A stretch of DNA of 64,000 nucleotides, taken from positions 310,001-374,000 of the forward strand of contig NZ_FMVJ01000004.1 of NCBI RefSeq assembly GCF_900102135.1, given 5' to 3'. The notes beneath the pieces were generated by a model that saw only the letters and a list, made by a program, of their open reading frames with translations, was not told where the DNA came from and searched no databases. This document shows positions 32,358-41,332 of the stretch, piece by piece. This DNA comes from Microvirga guangxiensis (GTDB lineage Bacteria > Pseudomonadota > Alphaproteobacteria > Rhizobiales > Beijerinckiaceae). Position 1 is the stretch's first letter. Each line of letters begins with the position of its first letter. The position numbers and the translations under genes are program-made.

Positions 32358-33854
32358 TTACTTCATCGTCGGAATGGAGAATTCCGCGCCTTCCTTGATG
32401 CCGGACGGCCAGCGCGAGGTGACCGTCTTGGTCTTGGTGTAGAAGCGGATCGCATCCGGGCCATGCTGGTTGAGATCGCCGAAGCCGGAGGCCTTCCAGC
32501 CGCCGAAGGTGTAGTAGGCCAGCGGAACCGGGATCGGCACGTTGATGCCGACCATGCCCACGTTCACCTTGGAGGCGAAGTCACGGGCGGCGTCGCCGTC
32601 GCGGGTGTAGATCGCAACGCCGTTGCCGTACTCGTGATCGGACGGCAGGCGCAGGGCCTCGTCGTAGTTCTTGGCGCGCACCACCGAGAGAACGGGACCG
32701 AAGATCTCTTCCTTGTAGATGCGCATCTCAGGCGTCACCTCGTCGAAGAGGCAGCCACCCATGTAGAAGCCGTTCTCGTAGCCCTGCATCTTGAAGTTAC
32801 GGCCGTCGACCACGAGCTTCGCGCCTTCCTGCACGCCGAGATCGACATAGGAGCGCACCTTCTCCATGTGCGCCTTCGTGACCAGCGGGCCGAAATCGGC
32901 GGAAGGATCGGTCGAGGGGCCGACCTTAAGGCTTTCCACGCGCGGGATCAGCTTGTCCATGAGCGCATCGGCGGTGGCCTTGCCGACCGGCACGGCAACG
33001 GAGACCGCCATGCAGCGCTCGCCCGCCGAGCCGTAGCCTGCGCCGATGAGCGCATCGGCGGCCTGATCGAGATCCGCGTCGGGCATGATGATCATGTGGT
33101 TCTTCGCGCCGCCGAAGCACTGGGCGCGCTTGCCGTTGGTGGTGGCGCGGGAATAAACGTACTGCGCGATCGGCGAGGAGCCGACGAAGCCCACGGCTTT
33201 GATGTCCGGATCGTCGAGGATCGCGTCCACCACTTCCTTGTCGCCGTTGACCACGTTGAGGATGCCGGCAGGAAGGCCTGCTTCCATCATCAGCTCGGCC
33301 AAGCGCATCGGCACGCCCGGATCGCGCTCGGACGGCTTGAGGATGAAGGCGTTGCCGCAGGCGATCGCGGGGGAGAGCTTCCACAGCGGGATCATGGCCG
33401 GGAAGTTGAACGGCGTAATGCCCGCCACCACGCCGAGCGGCTGGCGGATCGAATACATGTCGATGCCGGGGCCTGCGCCTTCGGTGAACTCGCCCTTCAG
33501 CAGATGCGGGATACCGCAGGCGAATTCCGCCACCTCGACGCCGCGCTGAATGTCGCCCTTGGCGTCGGGAATGGTCTTGCCGTGCTCGCGGGCGAGCATC
33601 TCGGCCAGCGAGTCGGTCTCCTGGGCGATGAGCTCGAGGAACTTCATCATCACGCGGGCGCGGCGCTGCGGATTGGTGGCGGCCCAGGCAGGCTGGGCGG
33701 CCTTGGCGTTCTCGACGGCCTGGCGCAGCTCGTCCTTGGAGGCCAGCGCAACGCGGCCGATCACCTCGCCGGTCATGGGCTGGAAGAATTCCGTAGTGCG
33801 TCCCGATTGGCCCGAGACCTGCTTGCCGCCGATGAAATGTCCGACTTCGCGCAT
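32358..33854 (-). CDS. mmsA: CoA-acylating methylmalonate-semialdehyde dehydrogenase MmsA/IolA
   Basis: The 498-residue aldehyde dehydrogenase converts (methyl)malonate semialdehyde to propionyl-CoA or acetyl-CoA with CoA and NAD. It shows the MMSDH-specific segments ITPFNFPAMIPLWKLSPAIACGN and CFGGAKNHMIIMPDADLD; the normal ALDH base Glu is replaced here as expected for CoA-acylating members. The catalytic Cys281 lies in GSAGERCMA. The product fits valine catabolism (with mmsB) and also the last step of inositol breakdown, since no iolA is in the iol locus. It is divergent from a LysR gene and ends in a strong terminator. Confidence 0.95.
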   Translation of the reverse strand: MREVGHFIGGKQVSGQSGRTTEFFQPMTGEVIGRVALASKDELRQAVENAKAAQPAWAATNPQRRARVMMKFLELIAQETDSLAEMLAREHGKTIPDAKGDIQRGVEVAEFACGIPHLLKGEFTEGAGPGIDMYSIRQPLGVVAGITPFNFPAMIPLWKLSPAIACGNAFILKPSERDPGVPMRLAELMMEAGLPAGILNVVNGDKEVVDAILDDPDIKAVGFVGSSPIAQYVYSRATTNGKRAQCFGGAKNHMIIMPDADLDQAADALIGAGYGSAGERCMAVSVAVPVGKATADALMDKLIPRVESLKVGPSTDPSADFGPLVTKAHMEKVRSYVDLGVQEGAKLVVDGRNFKMQGYENGFYMGGCLFDEVTPEMRIYKEEIFGPVLSVVRAKNYDEALRLPSDHEYGNGVAIYTRDGDAARDFASKVNVGMVGINVPIPVPLAYYTFGGWKASGFGDLNQHGPDAIRFYTKTKTVTSRWPSGIKEGAEFSIPTMK

Positions 33855-33966
33855 GGCGTTCTCTCCTGATTTTAGATGCCGCGTTCTAGCATTGTTGAAA
33901 CTGCACGACTATGGGCGAGCGTGTCGCTTCCGTTGTGCAAAAATCCCAATATGCTAAAGCTCTCCC

Positions 33967-34857
33967 ATGAGCGCTTTCGATTGGGACGATCTCCGCTTTT
34001 TCCTTGCCGTGGCAAGGGCTGGCCGCCTCACGGTCGCCGCCCGCCGCCTGGAGGCGGATCATACCACGGTTTCCCGCCGCATCTCGTCTCTCGAGAAGGC
34101 GTTGCAGGCCAAGCTCTTCGAGCGCAAGCCGCAAGGGTACACGCTGACCGAGCAGGGTGAGCGGTTGCTGACGAAGGCCGAGAGCATGGAAAGCCAGGCG
34201 CTTGCTGTGGCAAGCGAGGTCGGCGGTTCCGACCTGGCTTTGTCCGGCACTGTACGCGTGGGAGCACCGGACGGGCTCGGCACCTATTTTCTGGCGGCGG
34301 AACTCGGCACGCTCGCCGAGCGGCATCCCGACCTCACCATTCAGCTCGTGGCGCTTCCACGCACCTTCTCGCTCTCCAAGCGCGAGGCGGATATTGCGGT
34401 GACGGTCGAGCAACCGACGGAAGGGAAGCTCGTCTCGCGCAAGCTCACGGATTACCGCCTGCGGATGTATGCCTCGCAAAGCTACATCGACCGGCATGGA
34501 ATACCTGCCGCGCCGGAGGACCTGTCGGGCCGCCTGCTCGTCACCTATGTGGCTGATCTCATCTACAGTCCCGCTCTCGAATATTTCGCCGGCCTCGAAA
34601 AATATGGCCCCCGGCGCTTCGAATGCGCCAGCGTGGTGGCTCAGATGGAGGCGGTGAGGGCCGGGGTCGGCATCGGCATCCTGCACGATTACGCCGCCCG
34701 GCAATATCCGGAGCTGAAGGTGGTGCTGTCGGACATCGCCTTCACCCGAACCTATTGGATCGTCACCCATGCGGAGGTGCGCAGCCTCCACCGCATTGCC
34801 GAGGTTCATGCCTTCATGCTGGAGAGGGTGAAGGCCAACCGCAGCCTCTTCATGTGA
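33967..34857 (+). CDS. LysR-family transcriptional regulator, probably of mmsA
   Basis: The 296-residue protein has the LysR winged helix-turn-helix at the N-terminus (WDDLRFFLAVARAGRLTVAARRLEADHTTVSRRISSLE) and a C-terminal substrate-binding domain. The DHTTVSRRI recognition helix is typical of the subgroup with a short inducer domain. It is divergent from mmsA with a 112-base gap, the classical arrangement for a LysR activator and its target. The inducer is unknown. No clear T-N11-A palindrome could be assigned in the gap. Confidence 0.88.
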   Translation: MSAFDWDDLRFFLAVARAGRLTVAARRLEADHTTVSRRISSLEKALQAKLFERKPQGYTLTEQGERLLTKAESMESQALAVASEVGGSDLALSGTVRVGAPDGLGTYFLAAELGTLAERHPDLTIQLVALPRTFSLSKREADIAVTVEQPTEGKLVSRKLTDYRLRMYASQSYIDRHGIPAAPEDLSGRLLVTYVADLIYSPALEYFAGLEKYGPRRFECASVVAQMEAVRAGVGIGILHDYAARQYPELKVVLSDIAFTRTYWIVTHAEVRSLHRIAEVHAFMLERVKANRSLFM

Positions 34858-34926
34858 CGCATTTTCCCTTCACTCAGGCCCCTTAAGCCACTAAGTCTGG
34901 CCTTAAGAAAACCTACGGAGACCGGA

Positions 34927-35898
34927 ATGCCCTCCAAGCTCGACCAATTGCGCGCCATGACGGTGGTTGTCGCCGATACCGGCGATCTCGACGCGGTGCG
35001 CCGCCTGAAGCCTCAGGACTGCACCACCAACCCGACCCTGCTCTTGAAAGCAGTCGAGACCCCGGCCTATGGCCATATCGTCGAGGAGGCGCTGGCCTGG
35101 GGCCGTAAGCAAAGCGGATCCCGCGACGGCGTGGTGGCTGCGATCTGCGACCGGCTGGCGGTGGCCTTCGGCGCCGAGCTTGCGGGCATCGTGCCGGGCC
35201 GCGTCTCCACGGAAGTGGACGCCGATCTCTCCTTCGACACCGAAGCGACGGTCGCCAAGGCGCGCGCCATCATCAAGGCCTACGAGGAGCGCGGCATCGG
35301 ACGCGACCGTATCCTGATCAAGATCGCCTCCACCTGGGAGGGCATCCGCGCGGCGGAGATTCTCCAGAAGGAAGGCATCGACTGCAATCTCACGCTGCTG
35401 TTCGCACAGGCTCAGGCTCAGGCCTGCGCGGAAGCGGGCGTGTTCCTCATCTCGCCCTTCGTCGGCCGCATCCTCGACTGGCACGTGAAGGCGGGCGGCG
35501 GACCCTACACCGGCGAGACCGATCCCGGTGTGATCTCCGTGCGCAACATCTATGCGTCGTACAAGGCGCAGGGCATCAAGACCGTGGTGATGGGCGCATC
35601 CTTCCGCAACATCGGCGAGATCGAAGCGCTCGCCGGCTGCGACCGCCTCACCATCTCGCCTGCGCTTCTCGACGAGCTGGCCAACGCGCAAGGCGAGCTG
35701 CCGCGCAAGCTCTCGGCGGACAACGTGGAAAAGATCGCGCCCCTGCCGCGCATGGATGAGAAGACGTTCCGCTTCGCGATGAACGAGGATGCGATGGCGA
35801 CGGAAAAGCTGTCCGAGGGCATCCGCTCCTTCGTGAAGGATCTGCGTTCGCTGCGCTCGCTCGTGGCGAAGCGTCTCGACGAGGCGAAGGCGGCTTAA
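34927..35898 (+). CDS. tal: Transaldolase
   Basis: The 323-residue enzyme is a class 1 transaldolase of the pentose phosphate pathway. It matches the E. coli TalB type throughout: [10 protein letters not shown] near residue 33, [11 protein letters not shown] at about 94, and the Schiff-base Lys132 in [19 protein letters not shown] and [11 protein letters not shown] follow. GGAGACCGG precedes the ATG. A strong hairpin terminator follows the gene. It stands alone between the LysR gene and a convergent ThDP enzyme gene. Confidence 0.95.
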   Translation: MPSKLDQLRAMTVVVADTGDLDAVRRLKPQDCTTNPTLLLKAVETPAYGHIVEEALAWGRKQSGSRDGVVAAICDRLAVAFGAELAGIVPGRVSTEVDADLSFDTEATVAKARAIIKAYEERGIGRDRILIKIASTWEGIRAAEILQKEGIDCNLTLLFAQAQAQACAEAGVFLISPFVGRILDWHVKAGGGPYTGETDPGVISVRNIYASYKAQGIKTVVMGASFRNIGEIEALAGCDRLTISPALLDELANAQGELPRKLSADNVEKIAPLPRMDEKTFRFAMNEDAMATEKLSEGIRSFVKDLRSLRSLVAKRLDEAKAA

Positions 35899-35907
35899 GT
35901 CCATTCG

Positions 35908-36104
35908 CGTCATTCCGGGCGCCGCAGGCGAGCCCGGAATCCATAACCGCGACGAGAACAAGAAAGGCGCTACGGCAATCGTAGCGCCTTTTCATTTGTC
36001 TGCTGTGGTTATGGATCCCTGCCTGCGCGGGGACGGCACGTCAAGACTCTCCGCATCGTTCTGGAAACGATCCCGGATCGGCTTTCGCCGTCCGGGATGA
36101 CGGG
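35908..36104 (+). repeat. Family A-type repeat units around the tal terminator
   Basis: CGTCATTCCGGGCGCCGCAG...GAGCCCGGAATCCATAAC (35908-35947) and TGGTTATGGATCCCTGCCTG (about 36006-36025) form inverted arms around the tal terminator. The stretch 36061-36104 is a family A half copy, nearly identical to 13769-13804. No gene is seen here. Confidence 0.65.
35963..35993 (+). terminator. Intrinsic terminator of tal
   Basis: AAAGGCGCTACG pairs over twelve bases with CGTAGCGCCTTT across a five-base loop, followed by TT. It is the best Rho-independent terminator on the plus strand in this part of the window. Confidence 0.88.
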
Positions 36105-36117
36105 CAGGGCGGTCTGC

Positions 36118-37797
36118 TTACTTCTTGCTCTCAAGCGCCTTCTCGCGAATTGCGGAGAGCGACATGGCGGGTGTGATCGCCTCGGGATCGAGCATGCAGT
36201 GCAGGATCGCGGGCTTGCTCGAAGTCAGAGCGCGCTGGAGCGCGGCGGGGAATTCTTCCGTATTCTCGACCCGCTCGCCATAACCGCCGAAAGCCTTGGC
36301 GTAGGCCGCGAAATCCGGATTCTTCAGCATCGTGGCCGAGACGCGGCCCGGATAGTCGCGCTCCTGATGCATGCGGATGGTGCCATACATGCCGTTGTCG
36401 AGCAGGATCACGAGGATCGGCAGGTCATATTGCACAGCGGTTGCGAATTCCTGGCCGTTCATCAGGAAGTCGCCGTCGCCGGCAAACACCACCACCGTGC
36501 TGTCGGGCTGCACGCGCTTGGCGCCGACAGCGGCGGGCACGCCGTAACCCATGGAGCCGGAGGTGGGCGCAAGCTGCGTGCCGAAATGCTTGAAGGGCCA
36601 GAAGCGGTGAACCCAGGTGGCGAAGTTGCCCGCGCCGTTGCAGTAGATCGTGTCGGAGGGCATCACTTCGCGCAGGTGCGCCATCACTTCGCCCATCTGC
36701 AGGTTGCCGGGAATGCGGATCTGGGCCGGGTTGCTCCAGGCAAGATAATCAGCATGCCCAGTCTTGGTGCTCTCGGACCAGGGAAGCGATGCAGGCGGAT
36801 TCACGCCTTCCAGCGCCGCCGTGAAAGCGACGGGCGAGGCGTTGATCGCGAGATGCGGAGAGTAGACGCGGCCGAGTTCGCTCGAGTCCGGATGGATGTG
36901 AACGAGCTTCTGCTGCGGAGCCGGAATGTCGAGAACCGTATAGGCCTGGCTCGGCACCTCGGAGAGGCGGCCGCCGACGAGCAGCACCAGATCGGCTTCC
37001 TTGATGCGCGCGAGCAGCTTCGGATTCACGCCGAGGCCGAGATCGCCGATATAGGAGGCGTGGTCGGCAGGAAAGAGCATCTGGCGGCGGAAGGTGCAGG
37101 AAACCGGCAGCTCGAAGCGCTCGGCAAAACGCACGAAGCGCTGCACAGCCTCTTCCGTCCAGCGGCTGCCGCCGAGAAGCGCGACAGGCTTCTTCGCGCC
37201 CTGCAGCAGCTTCTCGAGTTCGGCCACCTGATCGGCGGAAGGATGGCTCTCGATCACCTGATAGCGCGGCGCGTCGGCCACAGCTGCCATGTCGGTGAGC
37301 ACGTCTTCCGGCAGGGCGATCACGACAGGGCCGGGGCGGCCCGAGGTCGCGACATGGAAGGCGCGGGAGATGATTTCGGGAAAGCGCGCCGGATCGTCCA
37401 CTTCCGTCGCCCACTTCGCGAGATGGCCGAAGGCCGCGCGATAATCGAGTTCCTGGAAGGCTTCACGCTCGCGCATGCCGCGTTCGATCTGGCCGACGAA
37501 CAGGATCATCGGCGTGGAATCCTGCTTGGCGATGTGAATGCCGGGCGAAGCATTGGTCGCGCCGGGACCGCGGGTGACGAAGCAGATGCCGGGGCGGCCC
37601 GTGAGCTTGCCATAAGCCTCGGCCATCATCGCCGCGCCGCCTTCCTGGCGGCAGATGGTGACGTTGATGCTCGCATCATGGAGCGCGTCCAGAGCGGCGA
37701 GATAACTCTCGCCCGGTACGCAGAAGATGTGATCGACTCCGTGAACAAGAAGCTGATCGACAAGAATCTGGCCGCCGGTGCGGGAGGTCGCTGTCAT
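36118..37797 (-). CDS. Thiamine-diphosphate enzyme of the acetolactate synthase/oxalyl-CoA family
   Basis: The 559-residue protein has the three-domain layout of ThDP decarboxylases: an N-terminal pyrimidine domain with the activating Glu in CRQEGGAAMMAEAYGKLTG, a central domain, and a C-terminal pyrophosphate domain with GDGDFLMNGQEFATAVQYDLPILVILLDN. It resembles the IlvB large subunit, but there is no ilvN partner beside it, and IlvB-type proteins with other roles (for example sulfoacetaldehyde, oxalyl-CoA or aldehyde lyases) share this outline. It follows the lysine-type cluster on the same strand after a terminator, so it is probably a separate unit. Confidence 0.8.
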   Translation of the reverse strand: MTATSRTGGQILVDQLLVHGVDHIFCVPGESYLAALDALHDASINVTICRQEGGAAMMAEAYGKLTGRPGICFVTRGPGATNASPGIHIAKQDSTPMILFVGQIERGMREREAFQELDYRAAFGHLAKWATEVDDPARFPEIISRAFHVATSGRPGPVVIALPEDVLTDMAAVADAPRYQVIESHPSADQVAELEKLLQGAKKPVALLGGSRWTEEAVQRFVRFAERFELPVSCTFRRQMLFPADHASYIGDLGLGVNPKLLARIKEADLVLLVGGRLSEVPSQAYTVLDIPAPQQKLVHIHPDSSELGRVYSPHLAINASPVAFTAALEGVNPPASLPWSESTKTGHADYLAWSNPAQIRIPGNLQMGEVMAHLREVMPSDTIYCNGAGNFATWVHRFWPFKHFGTQLAPTSGSMGYGVPAAVGAKRVQPDSTVVVFAGDGDFLMNGQEFATAVQYDLPILVILLDNGMYGTIRMHQERDYPGRVSATMLKNPDFAAYAKAFGGYGERVENTEEFPAALQRALTSSKPAILHCMLDPEAITPAMSLSAIREKALESKK

Positions 37798-37833
37798 GGA
37801 AGGCTCGCGTTGTAAGAGAGAACTATAAGAAAA

Positions 37834-37857
37834 ACGGAGGGCATTCCTGCCCTCCGT
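37834..37857 (-). terminator. Intrinsic terminator of the aldehyde dehydrogenase operon
   Basis: ACGGAGGGCA and TGCCCTCCGT form a ten-pair stem with a TTCC loop. On the minus strand a T run follows it, 19 bases past the aldehyde dehydrogenase stop, which separates that operon from the ThDP enzyme gene. Confidence 0.85.
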
Positions 37858-37875
37858 CGGATGGTTTCAAGACGA

Positions 37876-39423
37876 TCAGGCGTCCACGTCGAACTTCACG
37901 CCCTGTGCGAGCGGAAGGGTGTTGCCATAGTTGATCGTGTTCGTGGCGCGGCGCATGTACGCCTTCCAGGCATCGGAGCCGGACTCGCGTCCGCCGCCCG
38001 TTTCCTTCTCGCCGCCGAACGCGCCGCCGATCTCGGCGCCCGAGGGGCCGATATTGACGTTGGCGATGCCGCAATCGGAGCCCACTGCCGAGACGAAGGT
38101 TTCCGCCTCACGCACGTTGAGCGTGAAGATCGAGGAGGAGAGACCCGCGCCGACTGCATTGTGCTGCTCGATCACCTGATCGAAATCGGTGTAGCGCATC
38201 ACGTAGAGGATCGGAGCGAAGGTCTCTCGCAGAACCGGGCCCGTCTGGCTCGGCATCTCGACGAGAGCGGGGCGCACATAGACGCCGTCGCCTGCCACGT
38301 CCGTGTAGCGGCCGCCGCCATGGACCTTGCCGCCGGCATTGCGGGCTTCATCGAGGGCGCGTTCCATGCCTTCGAAAGCGGCCTTGTCGATCAGCGGGCC
38401 GACGAGCGTGCCTTCCGTGCGCGGATCGCCGATCTTCACGCTGCCGTAGACCTTCACGAGGCGCGGAACGAGCTGGTCGTAGACGCTGTCGTGAACGAAG
38501 AGACGGCGAAGCGTGGTGCAGCGCTGACCGGCGGTGCCCATGGCTGCGAACGCGATGCCGCGCAGTGCGAGATCGAGATCCGCGGAGGGCGCGACGATGG
38601 CGGCGTTGTTGCCGCCGAGCTCGAGGATCGCGCGGGCGAAACGCTCGGCGAGCTTCGGGCCGACCTGACGGCCCATGGCCGTGGAGCCGGTGGCGGAGAG
38701 AACCGGAACGCGGTGGTCCTCGACGAGGATCTCACCGATCTCACGACCACCGAGGATCACTTCGAACAAGCCTTCCGGTACGCCGCCGAAGCGCTTGGCG
38801 GCGCGCTCTGCGATGGCATGCGTGGCAAGCGCGGTCAGCAGGGTCTTCTCGGAGGGCTTCCACACGACGCTGTCGCCGCACACGATGGCGAGAGCGGCAT
38901 TCCACGACCACACGGCCACAGGGAAGTTGAAGGCGGAGATGACGCCGCAGACGCCCAGCGGATGCCAGGTTTCCATCATGCGGTGATCGGCGCGCTCGGT
39001 AGCGATGGTGAGGCCGTAGAGCTGGCGGGAGAGACCAACGGCGAAATCGCAGATGTCGATCATCTCCTGAACCTCGCCGAGGCCCTCGGAAACGATCTTG
39101 CCGGCTTCCAGCGTCACAAGACGGCCGAGGTCTTCCTTCGTGGCGCGCAGCTCTTCGCCGAGGAGGCGGATGAACTCACCGCGCTTCGGAGCGGGGATCT
39201 TGCGCCATGCCTTGAAGGCGGCATCGGCCCGGGCGATCGCAGCCTTGGCCTCGTCCGGCGTGGTCTCGCGGACGTGGGCAATCACTTCACCGGTGATCGG
39301 GGAGGTGGCGGGGCGGCCCGTGGAGGCGAAAGCGCTGTCCGGCACGCCGAGACGAGCAAGAATGGCGCGGGCTTCTTCCGCCACGCTGGCGGTCGAGGTG
39401 GAAACGGATTGCAGGGCGGACAT
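37876..39423 (-). CDS. amaB: Family 7 aldehyde dehydrogenase, alpha-aminoadipate semialdehyde dehydrogenase type
   Basis: The 515-residue protein is an ALDH7 (antiquitin-like) enzyme: catalytic Glu268 in ILELGGNNA and Cys302 in GTAGQRCTT, with the family-specific VAWNFP-like SAFNFPVAVWSWNAA and the C-terminal SGSDAWKAYMRR. Such enzymes oxidise alpha-aminoadipate semialdehyde/piperideine-6-carboxylate to alpha-aminoadipate with NAD(P) in lysine breakdown. The second of two close ATGs (39423) is chosen because GGAG lies seven bases upstream. The neighbour upstream is a saccharopine dehydrogenase-like gene, supporting this role. A terminator follows. Confidence 0.88.
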   Translation of the reverse strand: MSALQSVSTSTASVAEEARAILARLGVPDSAFASTGRPATSPITGEVIAHVRETTPDEAKAAIARADAAFKAWRKIPAPKRGEFIRLLGEELRATKEDLGRLVTLEAGKIVSEGLGEVQEMIDICDFAVGLSRQLYGLTIATERADHRMMETWHPLGVCGVISAFNFPVAVWSWNAALAIVCGDSVVWKPSEKTLLTALATHAIAERAAKRFGGVPEGLFEVILGGREIGEILVEDHRVPVLSATGSTAMGRQVGPKLAERFARAILELGGNNAAIVAPSADLDLALRGIAFAAMGTAGQRCTTLRRLFVHDSVYDQLVPRLVKVYGSVKIGDPRTEGTLVGPLIDKAAFEGMERALDEARNAGGKVHGGGRYTDVAGDGVYVRPALVEMPSQTGPVLRETFAPILYVMRYTDFDQVIEQHNAVGAGLSSSIFTLNVREAETFVSAVGSDCGIANVNIGPSGAEIGGAFGGEKETGGGRESGSDAWKAYMRRATNTINYGNTLPLAQGVKFDVDA

Positions 39424-39528
39424 TGTCATTCTCCCATGGAAACGGGGCATCGGGCTGTGAGTGGAGCCCGCCACCGTCGCGTGTTCTGAAAACAAGACGA
39501 CGGCAGCCTTTATGGCCACCGTCTTAAA

Positions 39529-39575
39529 GCATGATCGGGAAAAGTGGGAACTTCTTTTCCCGAATAGGATCATGC
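39529..39575. repeat. Rhizobiales-type GCATGATC palindromic repeat
   Basis: Outer arms GCATGATC (39529-39536) and GATCATGC (39568-39575) enclose a second pair, CGGGAAAAG and CTTTTCCCG. From general knowledge, elements with these arms are widespread between genes in Rhizobiales. It sits in the 226-base gap between the aldehyde dehydrogenase and saccharopine dehydrogenase genes and may shape their relative expression. Confidence 0.75.
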
Positions 39576-39649
39576 GATTTCGGAAAGAAGCTGGACAGAT
39601 TCCTGCCTGTGCAGGGCAGGAACCTGTTCCGAATCGTCATGCCATGACG

Positions 39650-40783
39650 TCAGGCGACGGCGTCGAGACGGATATCCTTCACAGCCGGTTCGCTGGCTTG
39701 GTCCAGACGCACGCCCGCGTAAACGCGGCCAAAGCGGTTGGCGAGGAACGCGTCGAGGCCGATCTCTTCCTGGCGGACGAAACCTTCCTTCGGCAGCTTG
39801 CCTTCGGCCAGCAGGTCAAGCATCGCGCAGATGCCGGCAGCCGTGGTCACCTGGATTGCGGTGCGCTGGGTGCCTGCGACCTTCTGACCGTAGATGGAGC
39901 GGGCATAGGTTTCCTGCACGTAGCGTCCGTCGCGTTCGCCGGTCACGGTCACGAACACGATCACCATGTCCTGCATGGTGGCCGGAACGGCGTTCTCCAG
40001 GATGTCCTTCAGGACCTCGCGGCGGTTGCGTAAGCCCAGGTCGTTGAGGAGTACGCGCATCAGAGCGCAATGGCCCGGATAACGGATGGTCTTGTAGTTG
40101 AGGTTGCGCACCTTGCCTTCGAGCGTCTCGCACAGGGTGCCGAGGCCGCCCGAGGTGTTGAAGGCCTCGTAGCGCGTGCCGTCGAGGGAGAATTCCTCGA
40201 GTTCTTCCATGGCGGGGACTTCGCGGAGCTTGCCGTCGACCACCGCTTCACAGCGCTCGATATACTCGTTGATGACGCCGTCCGTGCTCCAGGTGAGGTT
40301 GTAGGACAGGGCGTTCGACGGATATTGCGGCAGCGCGCCGACGCGCAGGCGCACGGTGTCGAGCTTGTCGAAACGGCTTGCGATGTCATGGGCGACGATG
40401 GAGATGAAGCCCGGAGCCAGGCCGCATTGCGGGATGAAGGCGGTGGTGGCGCCCTCCGACAGCTCCTTCACCATGCGGGTGGTGGCGACGTCTTCGGTGA
40501 GATCGAAATAGTTCACGTCGGCAAGGCGCGCCGCCTGGGCCACATGGCCGGTCAGGTGATAGGGCGCGGCGCTGAGCACGGCGTAATGGCCCTTCAGGGC
40601 GTTCTGCAGGGCGACCGCGTCATTGAAGTCGAGCTGGACCGTCTTGATGCCGTTCTTGCCGGCGGCCGCGAGGGCTTCGGCGGAAGCGTCGGCCACGGTG
40701 ACGGCGTAATCGCCGGTGTCGTTGAGCATATCGACGATGGTGGAGCCGATCTTGCCGGCGCCGATGACGAGAATGGATTTCAT
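39650..40783 (-). CDS. Saccharopine dehydrogenase-family protein
   Basis: The 377-residue protein has an N-terminal NAD(P) Rossmann fold (ILVIGAGKIGSTIVDMLND) and a saccharopine dehydrogenase C-terminal domain (PQCGLAPGFISIVAHDIA, KTIRYPGHCALMRVLLNDLGL). With the ALDH7 gene downstream it probably splits saccharopine to glutamate and alpha-aminoadipate semialdehyde. A separate lysine-ketoglutarate reductase is not seen in the window. ATG 40783 follows GGAGG; the start 17 codons earlier is rejected. It is divergent from an Lrp-type regulator. Carboxynorspermidine synthase is a related alternative. Confidence 0.82.
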   Translation of the reverse strand: MKSILVIGAGKIGSTIVDMLNDTGDYAVTVADASAEALAAAGKNGIKTVQLDFNDAVALQNALKGHYAVLSAAPYHLTGHVAQAARLADVNYFDLTEDVATTRMVKELSEGATTAFIPQCGLAPGFISIVAHDIASRFDKLDTVRLRVGALPQYPSNALSYNLTWSTDGVINEYIERCEAVVDGKLREVPAMEELEEFSLDGTRYEAFNTSGGLGTLCETLEGKVRNLNYKTIRYPGHCALMRVLLNDLGLRNRREVLKDILENAVPATMQDMVIVFVTVTGERDGRYVQETYARSIYGQKVAGTQRTAIQVTTAAGICAMLDLLAEGKLPKEGFVRQEEIGLDAFLANRFGRVYAGVRLDQASEPAVKDIRLDAVA

Positions 40784-40877
40784 GGTACTTGGACCTCCCT
40801 GGGAATAGAGGGAGAAAACGGCAAAACCCTGCAAAGCGCCATAGACAAGCTGACGGAAAGCCGAGTAGATTTCGGCA

Positions 40878-40888
40878 TAACGCCGTTA
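40878..40888. promoter_or_regulatory. TAACG-C-CGTTA palindrome before the Lrp-type gene
   Basis: An 11-base palindrome lies 15 bases before the regulator's ATG, in the 120-base divergent promoter region. It could be part of an autoregulatory Lrp/AsnC site, but it is short and the call is tentative. Confidence 0.35.
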
Positions 40889-40903
40889 AGACTGGTCAAT
40901 GTG

Positions 40904-41332
40904 ATGTTAGACGACACGGATCGTGCCCTGATTGCGCTGCTGCGCGAAAACGCCCGCATCGGCCATGCGGAGGCAGCCCGCCGCCTGAAACTCTCCCGCA
41001 CCACCGTGCAGGCGCGGGTGGAAAGCCTGGAGCGGCGCGGGGTCATCGTCGGCTACACCTTGAGGCTCGCGGAGGAGGTCAGCCGGCGCATGGTGCGCGC
41101 GCATGTGACGATCGTCGTGGCGCCAAAAGCGTCCGCCGCCGTTGCCACGGCGCTGCAGCGCATGCCAGAGTTGCGCGCGCTTCATTCCGTCGCCGGTGTC
41201 TTTGATCTTCTGGCGGTGGTAGAGGCACAAGACGTTCCAACCCTCGACGCCGCCATCGACAAGATCGGCGCGCTGGAGGGCGTGGAGCGCACGCAATCCT
41301 CCATCATCCTCTCAACGAAATTCGAACGATGA
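40904..41332 (+). CDS. Lrp/AsnC-family transcriptional regulator
   Basis: The 142-residue regulator begins MLDDTDRALIALLRENARIGHAEAARRLKLSRTTVQARVESLERRGVI, a typical AsnC helix-turn-helix, and ends with an Lrp ligand-binding (RAM) domain. It is divergent from the saccharopine dehydrogenase operon and overlaps the following oxidase gene by four bases (ATGA), so it should control both arms in response to lysine or a derivative. The ATG is chosen because the HTH starts right after it; the open frame upstream is non-coding, and a GTG immediately before it is also possible. Confidence 0.88.
   Translation: MLDDTDRALIALLRENARIGHAEAARRLKLSRTTVQARVESLERRGVIVGYTLRLAEEVSRRMVRAHVTIVVAPKASAAVATALQRMPELRALHSVAGVFDLLAVVEAQDVPTLDAAIDKIGALEGVERTQSSIILSTKFER

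Noticed and set aside
31425..33869. An 814-codon plus-strand frame opposite mmsA and the HAD gene
   Set aside because: It mirrors two clear genes and a terminator and translates to His/Ala/Arg-rich text without motifs.
33855..33966. LysR T-N11-A operator between mmsA and the LysR gene
   Set aside because: Imperfect related words (TTGAAACTGCAC and TTGTGCAAAA) are visible but do not form a convincing palindrome.
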